Shown here in pieces: positions 18,052 to 27,911 of a stretch of DNA of 36,693 nucleotides. The stretch comes from Vicinamibacterales bacterium (GTDB lineage Bacteria; Acidobacteriota; Vicinamibacteria; Vicinamibacterales; CAVVIG01), in contig JANWLS010000140.1 of assembly GCA_025450765.1 (NCBI GenBank), forward strand, positions 1 to 36,693, written 5' to 3'. Position numbers and translations under genes: made by a program. Within the stretch, counting starts at the first letter, position 1. Each line of letters starts with the position of its first letter. Below the pieces are notes generated by a model, which did no database searches, had not been told where the DNA came from, and was given only the letters and a program-made list of their open reading frames with translations.

Positions 18052-19524
18052 TCAGGCAATCATGATTCGCTGTCGTGATCCACGACTGAACTGAAAGATC
18101 TGCGTGCGCCGCAGAACCGATTGCGCCGCATGATAGCCGCACATTCCGTGCACGGCACCGCCCGGTGGCGTCGAGGCTGAACAGAGAAAGAGCCCGTCGG
18201 CTGGTGTGCGGTAGGGATCCATCCGCGGGACCGGACGGAAGAGGAATTGGCGCAGCCCTTGCGCGCCGCCGTTGATGTCGCCCCCCACCAGGTTCTCGTT
18301 GTGTGCCTCGAGCTGCCGCGTGTGCATGGTGTGGCGCGCGAGGATGATGTCGCGAAAGCCCGGCGCAAAGCGCTCCACCTGCTGTTCAATCGCCACGGTG
18401 CGATCGGCCGTGGATCCGTTCGGCACATGACAGTACGCCCACGCGGTGTGCTGCCCCGCTGGCGCGCGTGTGCTATCGAACAAGGATGGCTGGCTGAGGA
18501 TCACGTACGGCCGCGCGTCGAGCCGCCCATCCCACGCCGTTTCGGCCGAGTGTTCGATCTCGGCGGCGCTCGGACCCAGGTGAATGGTTCCTGCGGCCCG
18601 GCATTCCGACGCGAGCCAGGGGATGGGCTCCGAAAGCGCCCAATCGATCTTGAACACCCCCGGCGCATATCGGTACTCGGCGAGCTGCCGCCGGTAGCGC
18701 CGCGGCAGATGATCCCCCGCGACGGCTAGCACCTGTCTCGGTGTGAGGTCGAGCACGACCGCTCCCGCGCCGTCGAAGCGGTCGAGCGCACGGACCGGCG
18801 AGCTGGTCTGCACCTCCCCGCCGTGAGCGCGCAGCACGCCCGCCAGCGCATCGGCGATGGCTTGCGATCCGCCGCGAGGAAACGGCCAGCCGACGGAGTG
18901 GCCGGCCAGCGCGAGCATGATGCCGAAGGCGGCCGACGGCATCTTGCTCATGGGCATCAGCGTGTGCGCCGCGATGCCGAGAAAGAATGCGCGCGTCCGC
19001 TCCGTTCGGAAGCACCGCCGCGCCATCGTCGAGGCTGATGGAAGCCCGTAGAGACCGAGGCGCAGCATCAGCAGGGGATGGCGTGGAACCCGGAGCGGCG
19101 GTGCGAGCGCATCCGAGAGGAGGGCGTCCCACTGCGCCACGAACGGATCGAAGAGTCGCTCCCACGCGCGCGCGTCTTCACGCTCGAAGCCTTCGCCGGT
19201 GACCGTGGTCGACCTCATGAGCACGGCGGCCGTCCCATCCTCGAACGGATGGGCCATCAGGATGGGCGGCTCAATCCAGTCGAGCCCGTGGCTGGCCAGC
19301 GGAAGTTGCCGGAAGAACGGCGACCCGACGCCCATCGGGTGCACGGCGGAACAGATGTCGTGATGGAAGCCTGGCAGCGTCAGCTCCGCGGTGCGCGTGC
19401 CGCCCCCGATCTCGGCCGCGGCCTCGTGAACCGTGACGCGACAGCCGGCCTGCGCCAGCGCGACGGCCGCCGACAGTCCGTTCGGTCCCGCTCCAACCAC
19501 GATCACGTCGCGCGGTGCCGCCAT
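18052..19524 (-). CDS. NAD(P)/FAD-dependent oxidoreductase, phytoene desaturase/COG1233-like
   Basis: Rossmann motif VIVVGAGPNGLSAAVALAQAGCRVTVHEAAAEIGGGTRT; C-terminal LFLCSASTPPGGAVHGMCGYHAAQSVL. Confidence 0.9.
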   Translation of the reverse strand: MAAPRDVIVVGAGPNGLSAAVALAQAGCRVTVHEAAAEIGGGTRTAELTLPGFHHDICSAVHPMGVGSPFFRQLPLASHGLDWIEPPILMAHPFEDGTAAVLMRSTTVTGEGFEREDARAWERLFDPFVAQWDALLSDALAPPLRVPRHPLLMLRLGLYGLPSASTMARRCFRTERTRAFFLGIAAHTLMPMSKMPSAAFGIMLALAGHSVGWPFPRGGSQAIADALAGVLRAHGGEVQTSSPVRALDRFDGAGAVVLDLTPRQVLAVAGDHLPRRYRRQLAEYRYAPGVFKIDWALSEPIPWLASECRAAGTIHLGPSAAEIEHSAETAWDGRLDARPYVILSQPSLFDSTRAPAGQHTAWAYCHVPNGSTADRTVAIEQQVERFAPGFRDIILARHTMHTRQLEAHNENLVGGDINGGAQGLRQFLFRPVPRMDPYRTPADGLFLCSASTPPGGAVHGMCGYHAAQSVLRRTQIFQFSRGSRQRIMIA

Positions 19525-19579
19525 GAATGAACCATTCTCACACGGCGGTCGGTGCGAGCCGTGACACCAAGTCGGGAGC

Positions 19580-20605
19580 TCAGGGCTGGCGGAACTGATA
19601 GCCCGGTCTGAGCGCGCAGCGGTACTGCTTCGTGCCGCCGGCCTCCTCACTGACCTTACAGGCGGTCCACACCAGGTCGGGATTCGGCGGCAGCGGAAAG
19701 ATGATGGGAATGCCGTTGAGGGTCGCTTCGAGACTCGGCCCCTTGGCCGCGGCCGGCAGGCTGAAATTCATTTCCTGGTCGAAGATGATCGGATACGCCT
19801 TCTGGACGACGTCGGCCATCTCAGCGAGCACGACCTCGCCCTGGAGCAGGAACGTCGTGGTGTCGGACCAGGCGAGCGCCTTCACCTTGATCACGCGCCC
19901 GGCCTGCAGGATGTCCTCGACCTCGGTCTTCGTGAACGGACACGGACCCGCGATGCACGACACGCGCGGGTCGGCGAGGATGTTGCCCGGGCCGGCGTCG
20001 AGGGAGACCGTCGCCTCCGCCGCCTTCCACTTGCCGTCGGGCGAGCAGGGCCCATGCTCGTGCGGATCGCAGGGGACGTTTCCCGTATTTACCACCTGGA
20101 ACGTCTTCGCCTCCGTGCCGACCGTCGCCGTCGTGGTGCTGCGGACCGAATATCTGACCACGACACCCGAAACCTCCACGGTCGGGCTGACGATCGCCGC
20201 CTGCTGCACGGGATGGAGCGACGCCATGCGCGCCACGTAGAGCTGGTCGCCGGCGACGATGGACAGGGACAGCGGCTGGTAACCGGGATGCGTGAAGAGC
20301 AGCGTGACCGGGTGACCTTCTGGAACACCGGGATCCAACGTCAGGCGGAACAGGCCGGAGAAGTTCGTCCGCGTGGCGCCGGTCGCCTGGCCGTCCGCCA
20401 CGCTCACCTCTGCATCGGCGACTGGCGATTGCCCCCTGGGAGTGGCGGCCTGCTCGATCACGGCGCCGACGATCGTCTTCACCAGCTTCACCGGAGGCGG
20501 CGCGGCCGCCTTGTGCCGGCGGGCGCGCACCAGCAGCGTCGTCGCGATGCTACCTGCCACGGCGAGCACAACCGCTCCGGCCACGACCTTCGCTCTGCCA
20601 GTCAC
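19580..20605 (-). CDS. membrane-anchored protein with carboxypeptidase-regulatory-like domain
   Basis: N-terminal TM segment; ADAEVSVADGQATGATRTNFSGLFRLTLDPGVPEGHPVTLLFTHPGYQPLSLSI; GTG start at 20605 inferred (ORF extends to 20695). Confidence 0.6.
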   Translation of the reverse strand: MTGRAKVVAGAVVLAVAGSIATTLLVRARRHKAAAPPPVKLVKTIVGAVIEQAATPRGQSPVADAEVSVADGQATGATRTNFSGLFRLTLDPGVPEGHPVTLLFTHPGYQPLSLSIVAGDQLYVARMASLHPVQQAAIVSPTVEVSGVVVRYSVRSTTTATVGTEAKTFQVVNTGNVPCDPHEHGPCSPDGKWKAAEATVSLDAGPGNILADPRVSCIAGPCPFTKTEVEDILQAGRVIKVKALAWSDTTTFLLQGEVVLAEMADVVQKAYPIIFDQEMNFSLPAAAKGPSLEATLNGIPIIFPLPPNPDLVWTACKVSEEAGGTKQYRCALRPGYQFRQP

Positions 20606-20664
20606 CGAATCGCCTCTGCGCTCGATCGTATACCGAGGCGCATCGCGGGCTATGATGAAAGGAG

Positions 20665-22092
20665 ATGGGAGGTGCGAACGGAAGAGGTCCGTCACGTCGC
20701 GAGCTGTTGAAGCACGCCGGCTCCCTCGCCGCGGCGCTCCCGTTCCTCCGGCGCATCCAGAGTGGTGCGGCGCCGTCCCCGTTCGCCTCCGCCTACCGCA
20801 CGCCGGCCGACGAAGCCTTTCTCCGCGACCTCAGCCGCTCCGATCAGTCGCTCTCATCCGACGATGATGCGTTTCTGCAGTCGCTCGAGGAGGCGAACTT
20901 CAAGTATTTCTGGGAGCAGGCGGATCCCGACTCCGGCCTGGTCAAGGATCGCGCGAACGCCCGGACGACGGACACGAGCGAGCTCGGCAACATCGCGGCG
21001 ACCGGCTTCGGCCTGACAGCGCTCTGCATCGGCGACAAACGGAGCTTCATCACGCACAAGGAAGCGTCCGATCGCGTGCGCAAGACGCTCCAATTCATCT
21101 GGACTCAACTTCCGAACCACCGCGGCTTCTTCTTCCACTGGACCAGCATCAAGACCGGCGAGCGATTGTGGGGCTCGGAGATCTCGTCGATCGATACGGC
21201 GATCCTCCTCTGCGGGGTGTTGATCTGCCGCACCTATTTCAAGGACGCCGAGATCCGCCGGCTGGCGGGCCTCATCTTCGATCGCGTCGAGTGGGACTGG
21301 CTCTCCGAAGATACGGAGCTGTTGCCGCATGGCTGGACGCCGGAGGGCGGCTTCCTGCACTACCGATGGGCCAACTACAGCGAGATGATGATGATGTACC
21401 TGCTCGGCCTGGGGTCCCACTCGCATCCCCTGCCGGCCGGGTCCTGGTACGCCTGGAAGCGAACGCTCTTCCAGTACGATGGCCTGCGCTACATCGGCTT
21501 CTTCGCCCCGCTCTTCATCCATCAGTATTCGCAGGCCTGGTTCGACTTCCGCAACAAGCACGACCGCGACGCCGACTATTTCGAGAATTCAATCCTCGCG
21601 ACCGAAGCGCACCGCCGCTTCTGCCTCGATCTCGCCGGTGAGTTCCCCGACTACACGGAGGATCTCTGGGGCATCACCGCGTCGGATTCCGCGACCGGCT
21701 ACGTGGTCTGGGGAGGGCCTCCCGCCACTGGACCGATCGACGGAACGGTCGTGCCGTGTGCCGCGGCCGGCTCCCTTCCGTTCCTCCCGAAGCAGTGCCT
21801 CCGCGTGCTCCTGAACGTCAAGAACCGCTACTCGCCGAAGGCGTGGTGCCCGTATGGCTTCGTCGATGCCTTCAACCCGCTGACCAACTGGTACGATACC
21901 GACGTCGTCGGCATCAACCTGGGGATCACGATGCTGATGGCCGAGAACGTGCGCACCGGGTTCGTGTGGCAGACCTTCATGAAGAACCCGGAAGCGCAGC
22001 GAGGCTTTCAGCGCGCCGGCTTCGTGCCCAAGCCCGGGACGGTCACCGCATCTGGATCAGCGCCAACCCGTCCGGCGGAAGCACGATCGTAA
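20665..22092 (+). CDS. glucoamylase-family (PF10091/GH144-like) glycoside hydrolase, secreted
   Basis: Tat-like GPSRRELLKHAGSLAAALPFL; LEEANFKYFWEQADPDSGLVKDRANARTTDTSELGNIAATGFGLTALCIG...WANYSEMMMMYLLGLGS...WGITASDSATGYVVWGGPP. Confidence 0.87.
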   Translation: MGGANGRGPSRRELLKHAGSLAAALPFLRRIQSGAAPSPFASAYRTPADEAFLRDLSRSDQSLSSDDDAFLQSLEEANFKYFWEQADPDSGLVKDRANARTTDTSELGNIAATGFGLTALCIGDKRSFITHKEASDRVRKTLQFIWTQLPNHRGFFFHWTSIKTGERLWGSEISSIDTAILLCGVLICRTYFKDAEIRRLAGLIFDRVEWDWLSEDTELLPHGWTPEGGFLHYRWANYSEMMMMYLLGLGSHSHPLPAGSWYAWKRTLFQYDGLRYIGFFAPLFIHQYSQAWFDFRNKHDRDADYFENSILATEAHRRFCLDLAGEFPDYTEDLWGITASDSATGYVVWGGPPATGPIDGTVVPCAAAGSLPFLPKQCLRVLLNVKNRYSPKAWCPYGFVDAFNPLTNWYDTDVVGINLGITMLMAENVRTGFVWQTFMKNPEAQRGFQRAGFVPKPGTVTASGSAPTRPAEARS

Positions 22093-23563
22093 GCCGTCCA
22101 TCCTGGAATGATTTCACCTCCGGCGGCGGAAGCACCGCCGCGCGGCGCAGCGCCTCGATCTGATCGCGAGTCGGGTCCACCGGATGCCCCATCGCGGCAT
22201 ACGCCGCGAGGAGCGAACCGTGCGTCGCGTCCACGCGTGAAATCAGCGCGACGTGTCGGCCGGTGAGCCCCTTGATATCGATCGACACCGTCTTCGGTGT
22301 GCCTGGTTCGCCAGGGAGCGCCAGGTTCCAGGTGGCAATCACGAGCTTCCCGTCCGGACGCTTCGTCACGATGGCGGAGTCCGAGCTCACCGTGACGCGC
22401 TCGGTTCCGAGATCGTGCAGGAGCGCGAATGCGTTGAACGACGGCTTCGGCAGCCCGTCGGCGGCGATCAGGCCGAAGCCTCCGTAGAACGGCTGCTGCA
22501 CGATCCCCTGCTCCTCGAACACATCCGAGAACGTCCAGAACGACATCAGGTCGGTCAGGCCATCACATTGCCGGATCGTGTCTGCGAGCCACGGCCCCAT
22601 GAAGAGCGAATCCGTGATGGCGGGATCGTTGCGGAACGTGGCGTTGTATTCGGTGAAGAAGACCGGCAGGTTCGGCAGCGGCGACGCCTTCACTTCCGTG
22701 TGCACTTTCCCCGCGGCCCGGCACACCATCTGCGTGATAGGCACCGCTTCGTCGGTGCCGAACACGCCCTTCGCGGGGTCCTGTCCGTAGATGTGCGTCG
22801 AGACGAAATCGACCGGCACGTGCTGCTGCGTCACGTGATCGAGAAAGGCGGGGATCCACGCCGCCTGCGCCGTCGCCGGCCCACCGACGCGCAGCAGCGG
22901 ACTGACCTCCTTCAAGGTCCTGGCGGTGTGGTCGTACAACTCGAAGTACGTCGACTGCTTCGGCACGCCCGCCCAGAAGTCGAGGTTGGGCTCGTTCCAG
23001 ACCTCGAAATACCACGTGGAGACTTCGCCGATTCCGTAGCGATCAATCAGATGCCGGGCGAAGCGATCGATGAGCGCGTCCCAGGCGTCCCAGCTCTTCG
23101 GCGGCGAGACCACCGGTTTGTACCAGAACACGTGGTGCACGACTGGAGAGGCCGACAACGCCGGCGGCATGAAGCTCAGCTCGACGAATGGCCGTACGTG
23201 ATGGCTGAGCAGCGCGTCGTATATCTGGTCGACGTAGGAAAAGTTGTATACGGGCGTTCCGTTCGCCGCTTCGTGATAAAGACCTACCTCGTCATCGAAG
23301 ATCCCGTGAAAGCGTACGTACCGAAATCCGGTGGCGCGCTCCACCTTCCGCAGGTCGCGCTGGTAGTCCGCCCGCAGCGCCAGCACAGCACGCCCCGAGC
23401 CGAACATCTGCTCCCAAAAGTGAGGCAACGGCGTGGTATGGGCCTGCGGATCGATCGCGATCGTGCCGTCGTCGCCCGACTGCGGCGCCGTGGAGGCCCG
23501 ACGTGGCGCGGCGCTCAGCAATAGCAGGACGCCGACGGCCATTGCGTATCGGCAGGCTCGCAT
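22043..23563 (-). CDS. glycoside hydrolase family 39-like (beta-xylosidase-like), secreted
   Basis: LRKVERATGFRYVRFHGIFDDEVGLY...VDQIYDALLSHHVRPFVELSFMPPALS...GEVSTWYFEVWNEPNLDFWAG...FFTEYNAT acid/base and nucleophile motifs. Confidence 0.88.
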   Translation of the reverse strand: MRACRYAMAVGVLLLLSAAPRRASTAPQSGDDGTIAIDPQAHTTPLPHFWEQMFGSGRAVLALRADYQRDLRKVERATGFRYVRFHGIFDDEVGLYHEAANGTPVYNFSYVDQIYDALLSHHVRPFVELSFMPPALSASPVVHHVFWYKPVVSPPKSWDAWDALIDRFARHLIDRYGIGEVSTWYFEVWNEPNLDFWAGVPKQSTYFELYDHTARTLKEVSPLLRVGGPATAQAAWIPAFLDHVTQQHVPVDFVSTHIYGQDPAKGVFGTDEAVPITQMVCRAAGKVHTEVKASPLPNLPVFFTEYNATFRNDPAITDSLFMGPWLADTIRQCDGLTDLMSFWTFSDVFEEQGIVQQPFYGGFGLIAADGLPKPSFNAFALLHDLGTERVTVSSDSAIVTKRPDGKLVIATWNLALPGEPGTPKTVSIDIKGLTGRHVALISRVDATHGSLLAAYAAMGHPVDPTRDQIEALRRAAVLPPPEVKSFQDGRLTIVLPPDGLALIQMR

Positions 23564-23651
23564 CTGGTTGGTCAAGACTTCCTCCTGCTCTACCTCGACG
23601 GTCGAACGGTACTGCTCTTGCCCTCGAAAACCTTCCAGCCGAGTGGTCTGA

Positions 23652-25034
23652 ATGGCAACCGACGCAAGGGATGCGCCGAACCCGGACGCGCACACACCTC
23701 GAACGGGATACGTCTACGCCGCGGCCGTCTTCGCGGCCCTCGGCGGCCTGCTCTTCGGCTACGACACCGGCGTGATCTCCGGTGCGCTCCTCTTCATCGA
23801 GCAGGCGTTCGGCCTGTCGGTCTTTCATCAGGAACTGGTCGTCAGCGTCGTCCTGATCGGCGCCGCGGTGGCCGCGCTCGGCGGAGGCCGCCTCGCGGAT
23901 GGCATGGGCCGGCGGACGACCCTGCTGCTCACGGCCGGCATCTTCATCGCCGGCGCGCTGGTGTGTGCGCTCGCACCGTCCGCCACGGTCCTGGTCGTGG
24001 GGCGTGTGATCGTGGGTGTGGGCATCGGCCTCGCGAGCACGACCGTGCCCATCTATATCTCGGAGCTCGCACCGGCCGCCGCGCGCGGATGGCAGGTCTC
24101 GCTGTTCCAGCTCGCCATCACGGTCGGCATTCTCGGCGCGTACCTCGTCGACTATGCCTTCGCGGCCAGCCGGGGCTGGCGATGGATGCTGGGGCTCGCG
24201 GTCGTGCCCGGCGTGCTGCTCGGCATCGGCATGCTGCTGATGCCGGAAACGCCACGCTGGCTCGCCCGGCGGGGCCGCCGCGATGAGGCTCGGCACGTGC
24301 TCGAGCGCATTCGCGGAGGGGCGGATGTCGCGGATGAATTCCGGGAAATCGAGGCGACGCTGGCCGTCGCGGAGGAGCATGGACGCTGGAGCGATCTGCT
24401 CTCGCCGGCGGTGCGCCCCGCCCTCATCATCGGCGTGGGGTTGGCGTTTTTTCAGCAGGTGACCGGTATCAACACGGTGATTTACTACGCGCCGACCATC
24501 ATCCGATCCGCCGGCATCCCGTCGGCCTCCGGAGCCATCCTCGCCACGGCAGGCATCGGCGTCGTGAACGTCATCATGACGATCGTCGCCATGCGGCTGC
24601 TCGATCGCGTCGGACGCCGGCCGCTGCTGCTCGTGGGAACGGCCGGGATGGCCGTCATGCTGGGGATGCTCGGGTGGCTGTTCCACGGCCAGTTCCAGGG
24701 CGGGAACCTGGCCCTGTTCGCCGTCGCGATCCTGATGGCGTATGTCGCGTTCTTCGCCATCGGACTCGGTCCGGTGTTCTGGCTGCTGATTTCCGAAATC
24801 TATCCGCTGACGATCCGAGGCGCGGCGGAGGGGACGGCCGCGGGCGTGAACTGGGCGTTCAACTTCCTGGTGTCAGTGACGTTCCTGAGCCTGATCGAAG
24901 TGGTCGGACCGAGCGCGTCCTTCTGGGTCTACGGACTGCTCTCGGTCCTCGCGTGGATTTTCTGTTACGCCTTCGTGCCCGAGACCAAGGGGCGGACGCT
25001 CGAAGAAATCGAGGCGTCGTGGCACGCGCGCTAG
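23652..25034 (+). CDS. MFS sugar porter family transporter
   Basis: GGLLFGYDTGVISGALLFI, GRRTTLLLTAGIF, PETPRWLARRGR, QQVTGINTVIYYAPTI, VPETKGRTLEEIE. Confidence 0.95.
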   Translation: MATDARDAPNPDAHTPRTGYVYAAAVFAALGGLLFGYDTGVISGALLFIEQAFGLSVFHQELVVSVVLIGAAVAALGGGRLADGMGRRTTLLLTAGIFIAGALVCALAPSATVLVVGRVIVGVGIGLASTTVPIYISELAPAAARGWQVSLFQLAITVGILGAYLVDYAFAASRGWRWMLGLAVVPGVLLGIGMLLMPETPRWLARRGRRDEARHVLERIRGGADVADEFREIEATLAVAEEHGRWSDLLSPAVRPALIIGVGLAFFQQVTGINTVIYYAPTIIRSAGIPSASGAILATAGIGVVNVIMTIVAMRLLDRVGRRPLLLVGTAGMAVMLGMLGWLFHGQFQGGNLALFAVAILMAYVAFFAIGLGPVFWLLISEIYPLTIRGAAEGTAAGVNWAFNFLVSVTFLSLIEVVGPSASFWVYGLLSVLAWIFCYAFVPETKGRTLEEIEASWHAR

Positions 25035-26923
25035 CCGCAGGAGACGCACTTGTGCACGAGCGTGCCGCCCAGCTTCTGCACGAGCGCGATCGTTTCCGGG
25101 AACGGACTGATCCGCTCGACCGGGCCGTTGGCCATGTCGGCGATGGTCTGCCCCTTGCGATTCACCGCCTTCACGTTCGCCCCGCGTGACACCAGGTAGA
25201 GGATCATCGCGTTGTCGCCGCGAGCAGCGGCGTTGTGGAGGACGGTGTTCCCGTCGGCGTCGGCGTCGTTGATGTTGGCGTGGAGATCCTCGACGAGATA
25301 CTTCACCGCCACCAGCATGCCGCCCGGGGAAAAGCGATGGGAGTTCGCCGCGAAGCCGAGACCGTAGCCCTGGCCGGACGCCGCGAGCAACGGCGTCACA
25401 TCGGGCCCGCCGGGCGCCACCGGCGGGCGGCCCGACGGATCGACCTTCAGGTCTGCCGTGAAGTTGCCCGAGCCGCCCAGCACCGGCCCTTTCGGCTTCT
25501 TCGTCGGAATCGTCGGATCGGCGCCGTGCGCCACGAGCAGCTTCATCGCCGCCACATCGTCCGCATACGCCGCACGCCAGAACGGCGTCGCGCCCGCTTC
25601 GTCGACGCCTGAGAGATCGAAGTTGTACTCGGAGTACCAGACCTTCTCCGCGAGCCTGACGTTTGGCTTCGCGCCGTGACCCAGCAGATCCGACATCAGC
25701 TGCAGGTACGTCGTCTTCTGCTGCCGATAGGCCGTGGGCTGCGGATACAACGTCCGCGAAGCCCAGACACAGTTCAGCGCCGCGTAGAGCGGCGTGACGC
25801 CGTTGACCTGCGCCGCGTTCGGATCGGCGCCCTTGGCCAGCAGTTCCTCGGCGAGATCGAAATGGCCATTGATGATCGCGCTGAGGAGCGGCGTCGTGTG
25901 ATCACCCGGATTGACCTGGTTGATGTCGGCGCCGCCAGCGAGCAGTGCCCTCACCGAGGCCGTGTTGCCCTGGCGCGTGGCGAACTCCAGCGCGGTGAGG
26001 CCGCCCTGCGTGCCAACCAGCTTCACATACGCACCGACGAACTGCAGGAACGCCGCCGCGGCGTTGGCATCGGGCTTCCCGGTGCCGGCGCCCGCCTTGG
26101 CCGTTCCCGCGGCTTTCGCGAGGGCGGCAGCAGCGGGCGGCATCGCGGCCGTTTCCGCGGGCGGCTTCGGCGACGCGGCTCGAGCGGCGCCCTCGGCGTT
26201 CTCGTCAGCCTCAGGCTTCGCACTGGCGCCCTCGCCGGGCTTCGCGCCTTCACCCGGCTTCGCCCCCAGTTTCACGCCGAACGCTTTCGCGAACTCCGCG
26301 TACGGCAGCCGCGGATCGTCCTGCGGCAGCTTGGTCCAGTCGAGAACCGTGGTCGTGGCCTTGACATCGGCGCTGTGCCGCAACAGCACGTCGACCACGT
26401 CGACGCGATCGTAGGCTGCCGCGAACATCAGCGCGGTTTCGCCCTTGGCCGATTCGTGCGCGTTGACGTCCGCGCCGTGGTTCAGCAGCGACGTGGCCGC
26501 GGCCGCACTCCCCGCCTCGGCCGCCAGCATCAGCGGGGTTGTCCCCGACGCCGTCCGCGTGGCCGCATGCGCGCCGCCGCTCAGCAGCGCGTCGACGACG
26601 GCCGCGCGCCCGTTTCTGGCCGCGAGGTGAAGCGGCGTGTAGCCGCCGATCCGCGTGGTGGCTTCAGGGTTCGCGCCCGCGTACAGGAGCACCTTCACCA
26701 GATCGACGTCGCCGGCGAGCGCCGCCCAATGGAGCGCGGTCATCCCGTCGCCCTGGGCGTCGTTCACATCGGCACCGTGCAGGAGCAGGTCCTTCACGGC
26801 GGCCACGTCATGATGCATCGCCGCGTCGGCCACACGCGTCGCGTCGGGCGTGGCCGACACGGGCACAATCAGGCCGAGCACGACCACCAGGCTCAGCGAC
26901 AAGCGCAACACGTGGCGCGTCAT
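25031..26923 (-). CDS. secreted ankyrin-repeat protein
   Basis: signal peptide; multiple ANK repeats such as DGMTALHWAALAGDVDLVKVLLYAGANPEA and GGYTPLHLAARNGRAAVVDALLSGGAH. Confidence 0.93.
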   Translation of the reverse strand: MTRHVLRLSLSLVVVLGLIVPVSATPDATRVADAAMHHDVAAVKDLLLHGADVNDAQGDGMTALHWAALAGDVDLVKVLLYAGANPEATTRIGGYTPLHLAARNGRAAVVDALLSGGAHAATRTASGTTPLMLAAEAGSAAAATSLLNHGADVNAHESAKGETALMFAAAYDRVDVVDVLLRHSADVKATTTVLDWTKLPQDDPRLPYAEFAKAFGVKLGAKPGEGAKPGEGASAKPEADENAEGAARAASPKPPAETAAMPPAAAALAKAAGTAKAGAGTGKPDANAAAAFLQFVGAYVKLVGTQGGLTALEFATRQGNTASVRALLAGGADINQVNPGDHTTPLLSAIINGHFDLAEELLAKGADPNAAQVNGVTPLYAALNCVWASRTLYPQPTAYRQQKTTYLQLMSDLLGHGAKPNVRLAEKVWYSEYNFDLSGVDEAGATPFWRAAYADDVAAMKLLVAHGADPTIPTKKPKGPVLGGSGNFTADLKVDPSGRPPVAPGGPDVTPLLAASGQGYGLGFAANSHRFSPGGMLVAVKYLVEDLHANINDADADGNTVLHNAAARGDNAMILYLVSRGANVKAVNRKGQTIADMANGPVERISPFPETIALVQKLGGTLVHKCVSCG

Positions 26924-27117
26924 GATGGAATCTCCGTTTCGGTGACGCCGGTCGGTCGACGGTCTGTTGATCAGGATGGGTGCGAACCTGCGCAGAAGGT
27001 CGTAGTGTAGCATGGGCGGGGCCGGCGGCCTTGATCGAACGCCTCGCCAACAGCACACCGATTGCCTCGCAATACGACTATTCTGTACGGTGCGCGCACA
27101 TCCTCGAATGCCAGCCC

Positions 27118-27651
27118 ATGCCCACCGGTAAGAAGCCCGATCCGGATCCGGCACACCCTGCCTCCACGACCGACGCCGACGAGTTCGCGCGTGCGATGGA
27201 CGATGTCAGGCCGCTCCGGCCGGATGCGCGCGGGCGCGTGCGTCGGGCGCTCGCACCACCAGCGCCGAGCGCGCCCACACCTGAACGCGAGCGCGACGAA
27301 GATGGGGCGGACCCGCGCGAGGATAGCTACGCCGCGCCAGGCCTCGACCGCCGCGAGATCAGGAAGCTCAAACGAGGTGAGTACCCGCCCGGCGCACGCC
27401 TGGATCTGCATGGCGAGATCGCCACGGCGGCGCTCTCCCGCGTCGAACAGTTCCTGATCGACTCGCGGCATGCGCGGCGCCGCTGCATCTGCATCGTCCA
27501 TGGCCGCGGCCTCCACTCACGAACGGGCGCGTCTGTCCTGAAGTCGCGTGTGCGTGAGCACCTGCGGGCAAGCCCGCACGTGCTCGCGTGGACCGATGCG
27601 CCGCCCGGCGACGGCGGCCACGGCGCCGTCTACGTCCTCCTTCGACGCTGA
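27118..27651 (+). CDS. Smr/MutS2 C-terminal-type domain protein
   Basis: LDLHGEIATAALSRVEQFLIDSRHARRRCICIVHGRGLHSRTGASVLKSRVREHL. Confidence 0.9.
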   Translation: MPTGKKPDPDPAHPASTTDADEFARAMDDVRPLRPDARGRVRRALAPPAPSAPTPERERDEDGADPREDSYAAPGLDRREIRKLKRGEYPPGARLDLHGEIATAALSRVEQFLIDSRHARRRCICIVHGRGLHSRTGASVLKSRVREHLRASPHVLAWTDAPPGDGGHGAVYVLLRR

Positions 27652-27911
27652 ATCATCGCTGCCACGGCACGCCTCTGCCGTTACCGACGCCGCGTGTCGC
27701 GTCCAGCGACTGCCCGCCTCAGCCGCGCCGACTCGACAAGCGCCCCGATACTGCTGCGTCCGCAGCGACTTACGAGGCTTTGGCACGCCCGCCGACTGTG
27801 CGGTATGCGCGGTGCTTCTCGTCCCGCTCTTTCTTCCTCCTCTGACGAGTCGATGTCGGCGCCGCTCCGGGGCCACGTGCGCGACTGACGTTGGGAAAAA
27901 GGGGTGAGGGA

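Noticed and set aside
18052-19524. FAD-dependent desaturase-like gene as the sign of a carotenoid cluster
   Set aside because: No phytoene synthase or prenyl transferase nearby; neighbours are unrelated hypothetical genes.
22253-23524. 423-aa plus-strand ORF inside the GH39-like gene
   Set aside because: Antisense shadow ORF with low-complexity Arg-rich peptide.
23292-24686. 464-aa minus-strand ORF across the MFS gene
   Set aside because: Shadow ORF (Arg/His/Asp-rich), overlaps a clear sugar porter.
25676-27010. 444-aa plus-strand ORF antisense to the ankyrin gene
   Set aside because: Its repeats merely mirror the ankyrin repeats on the other strand.
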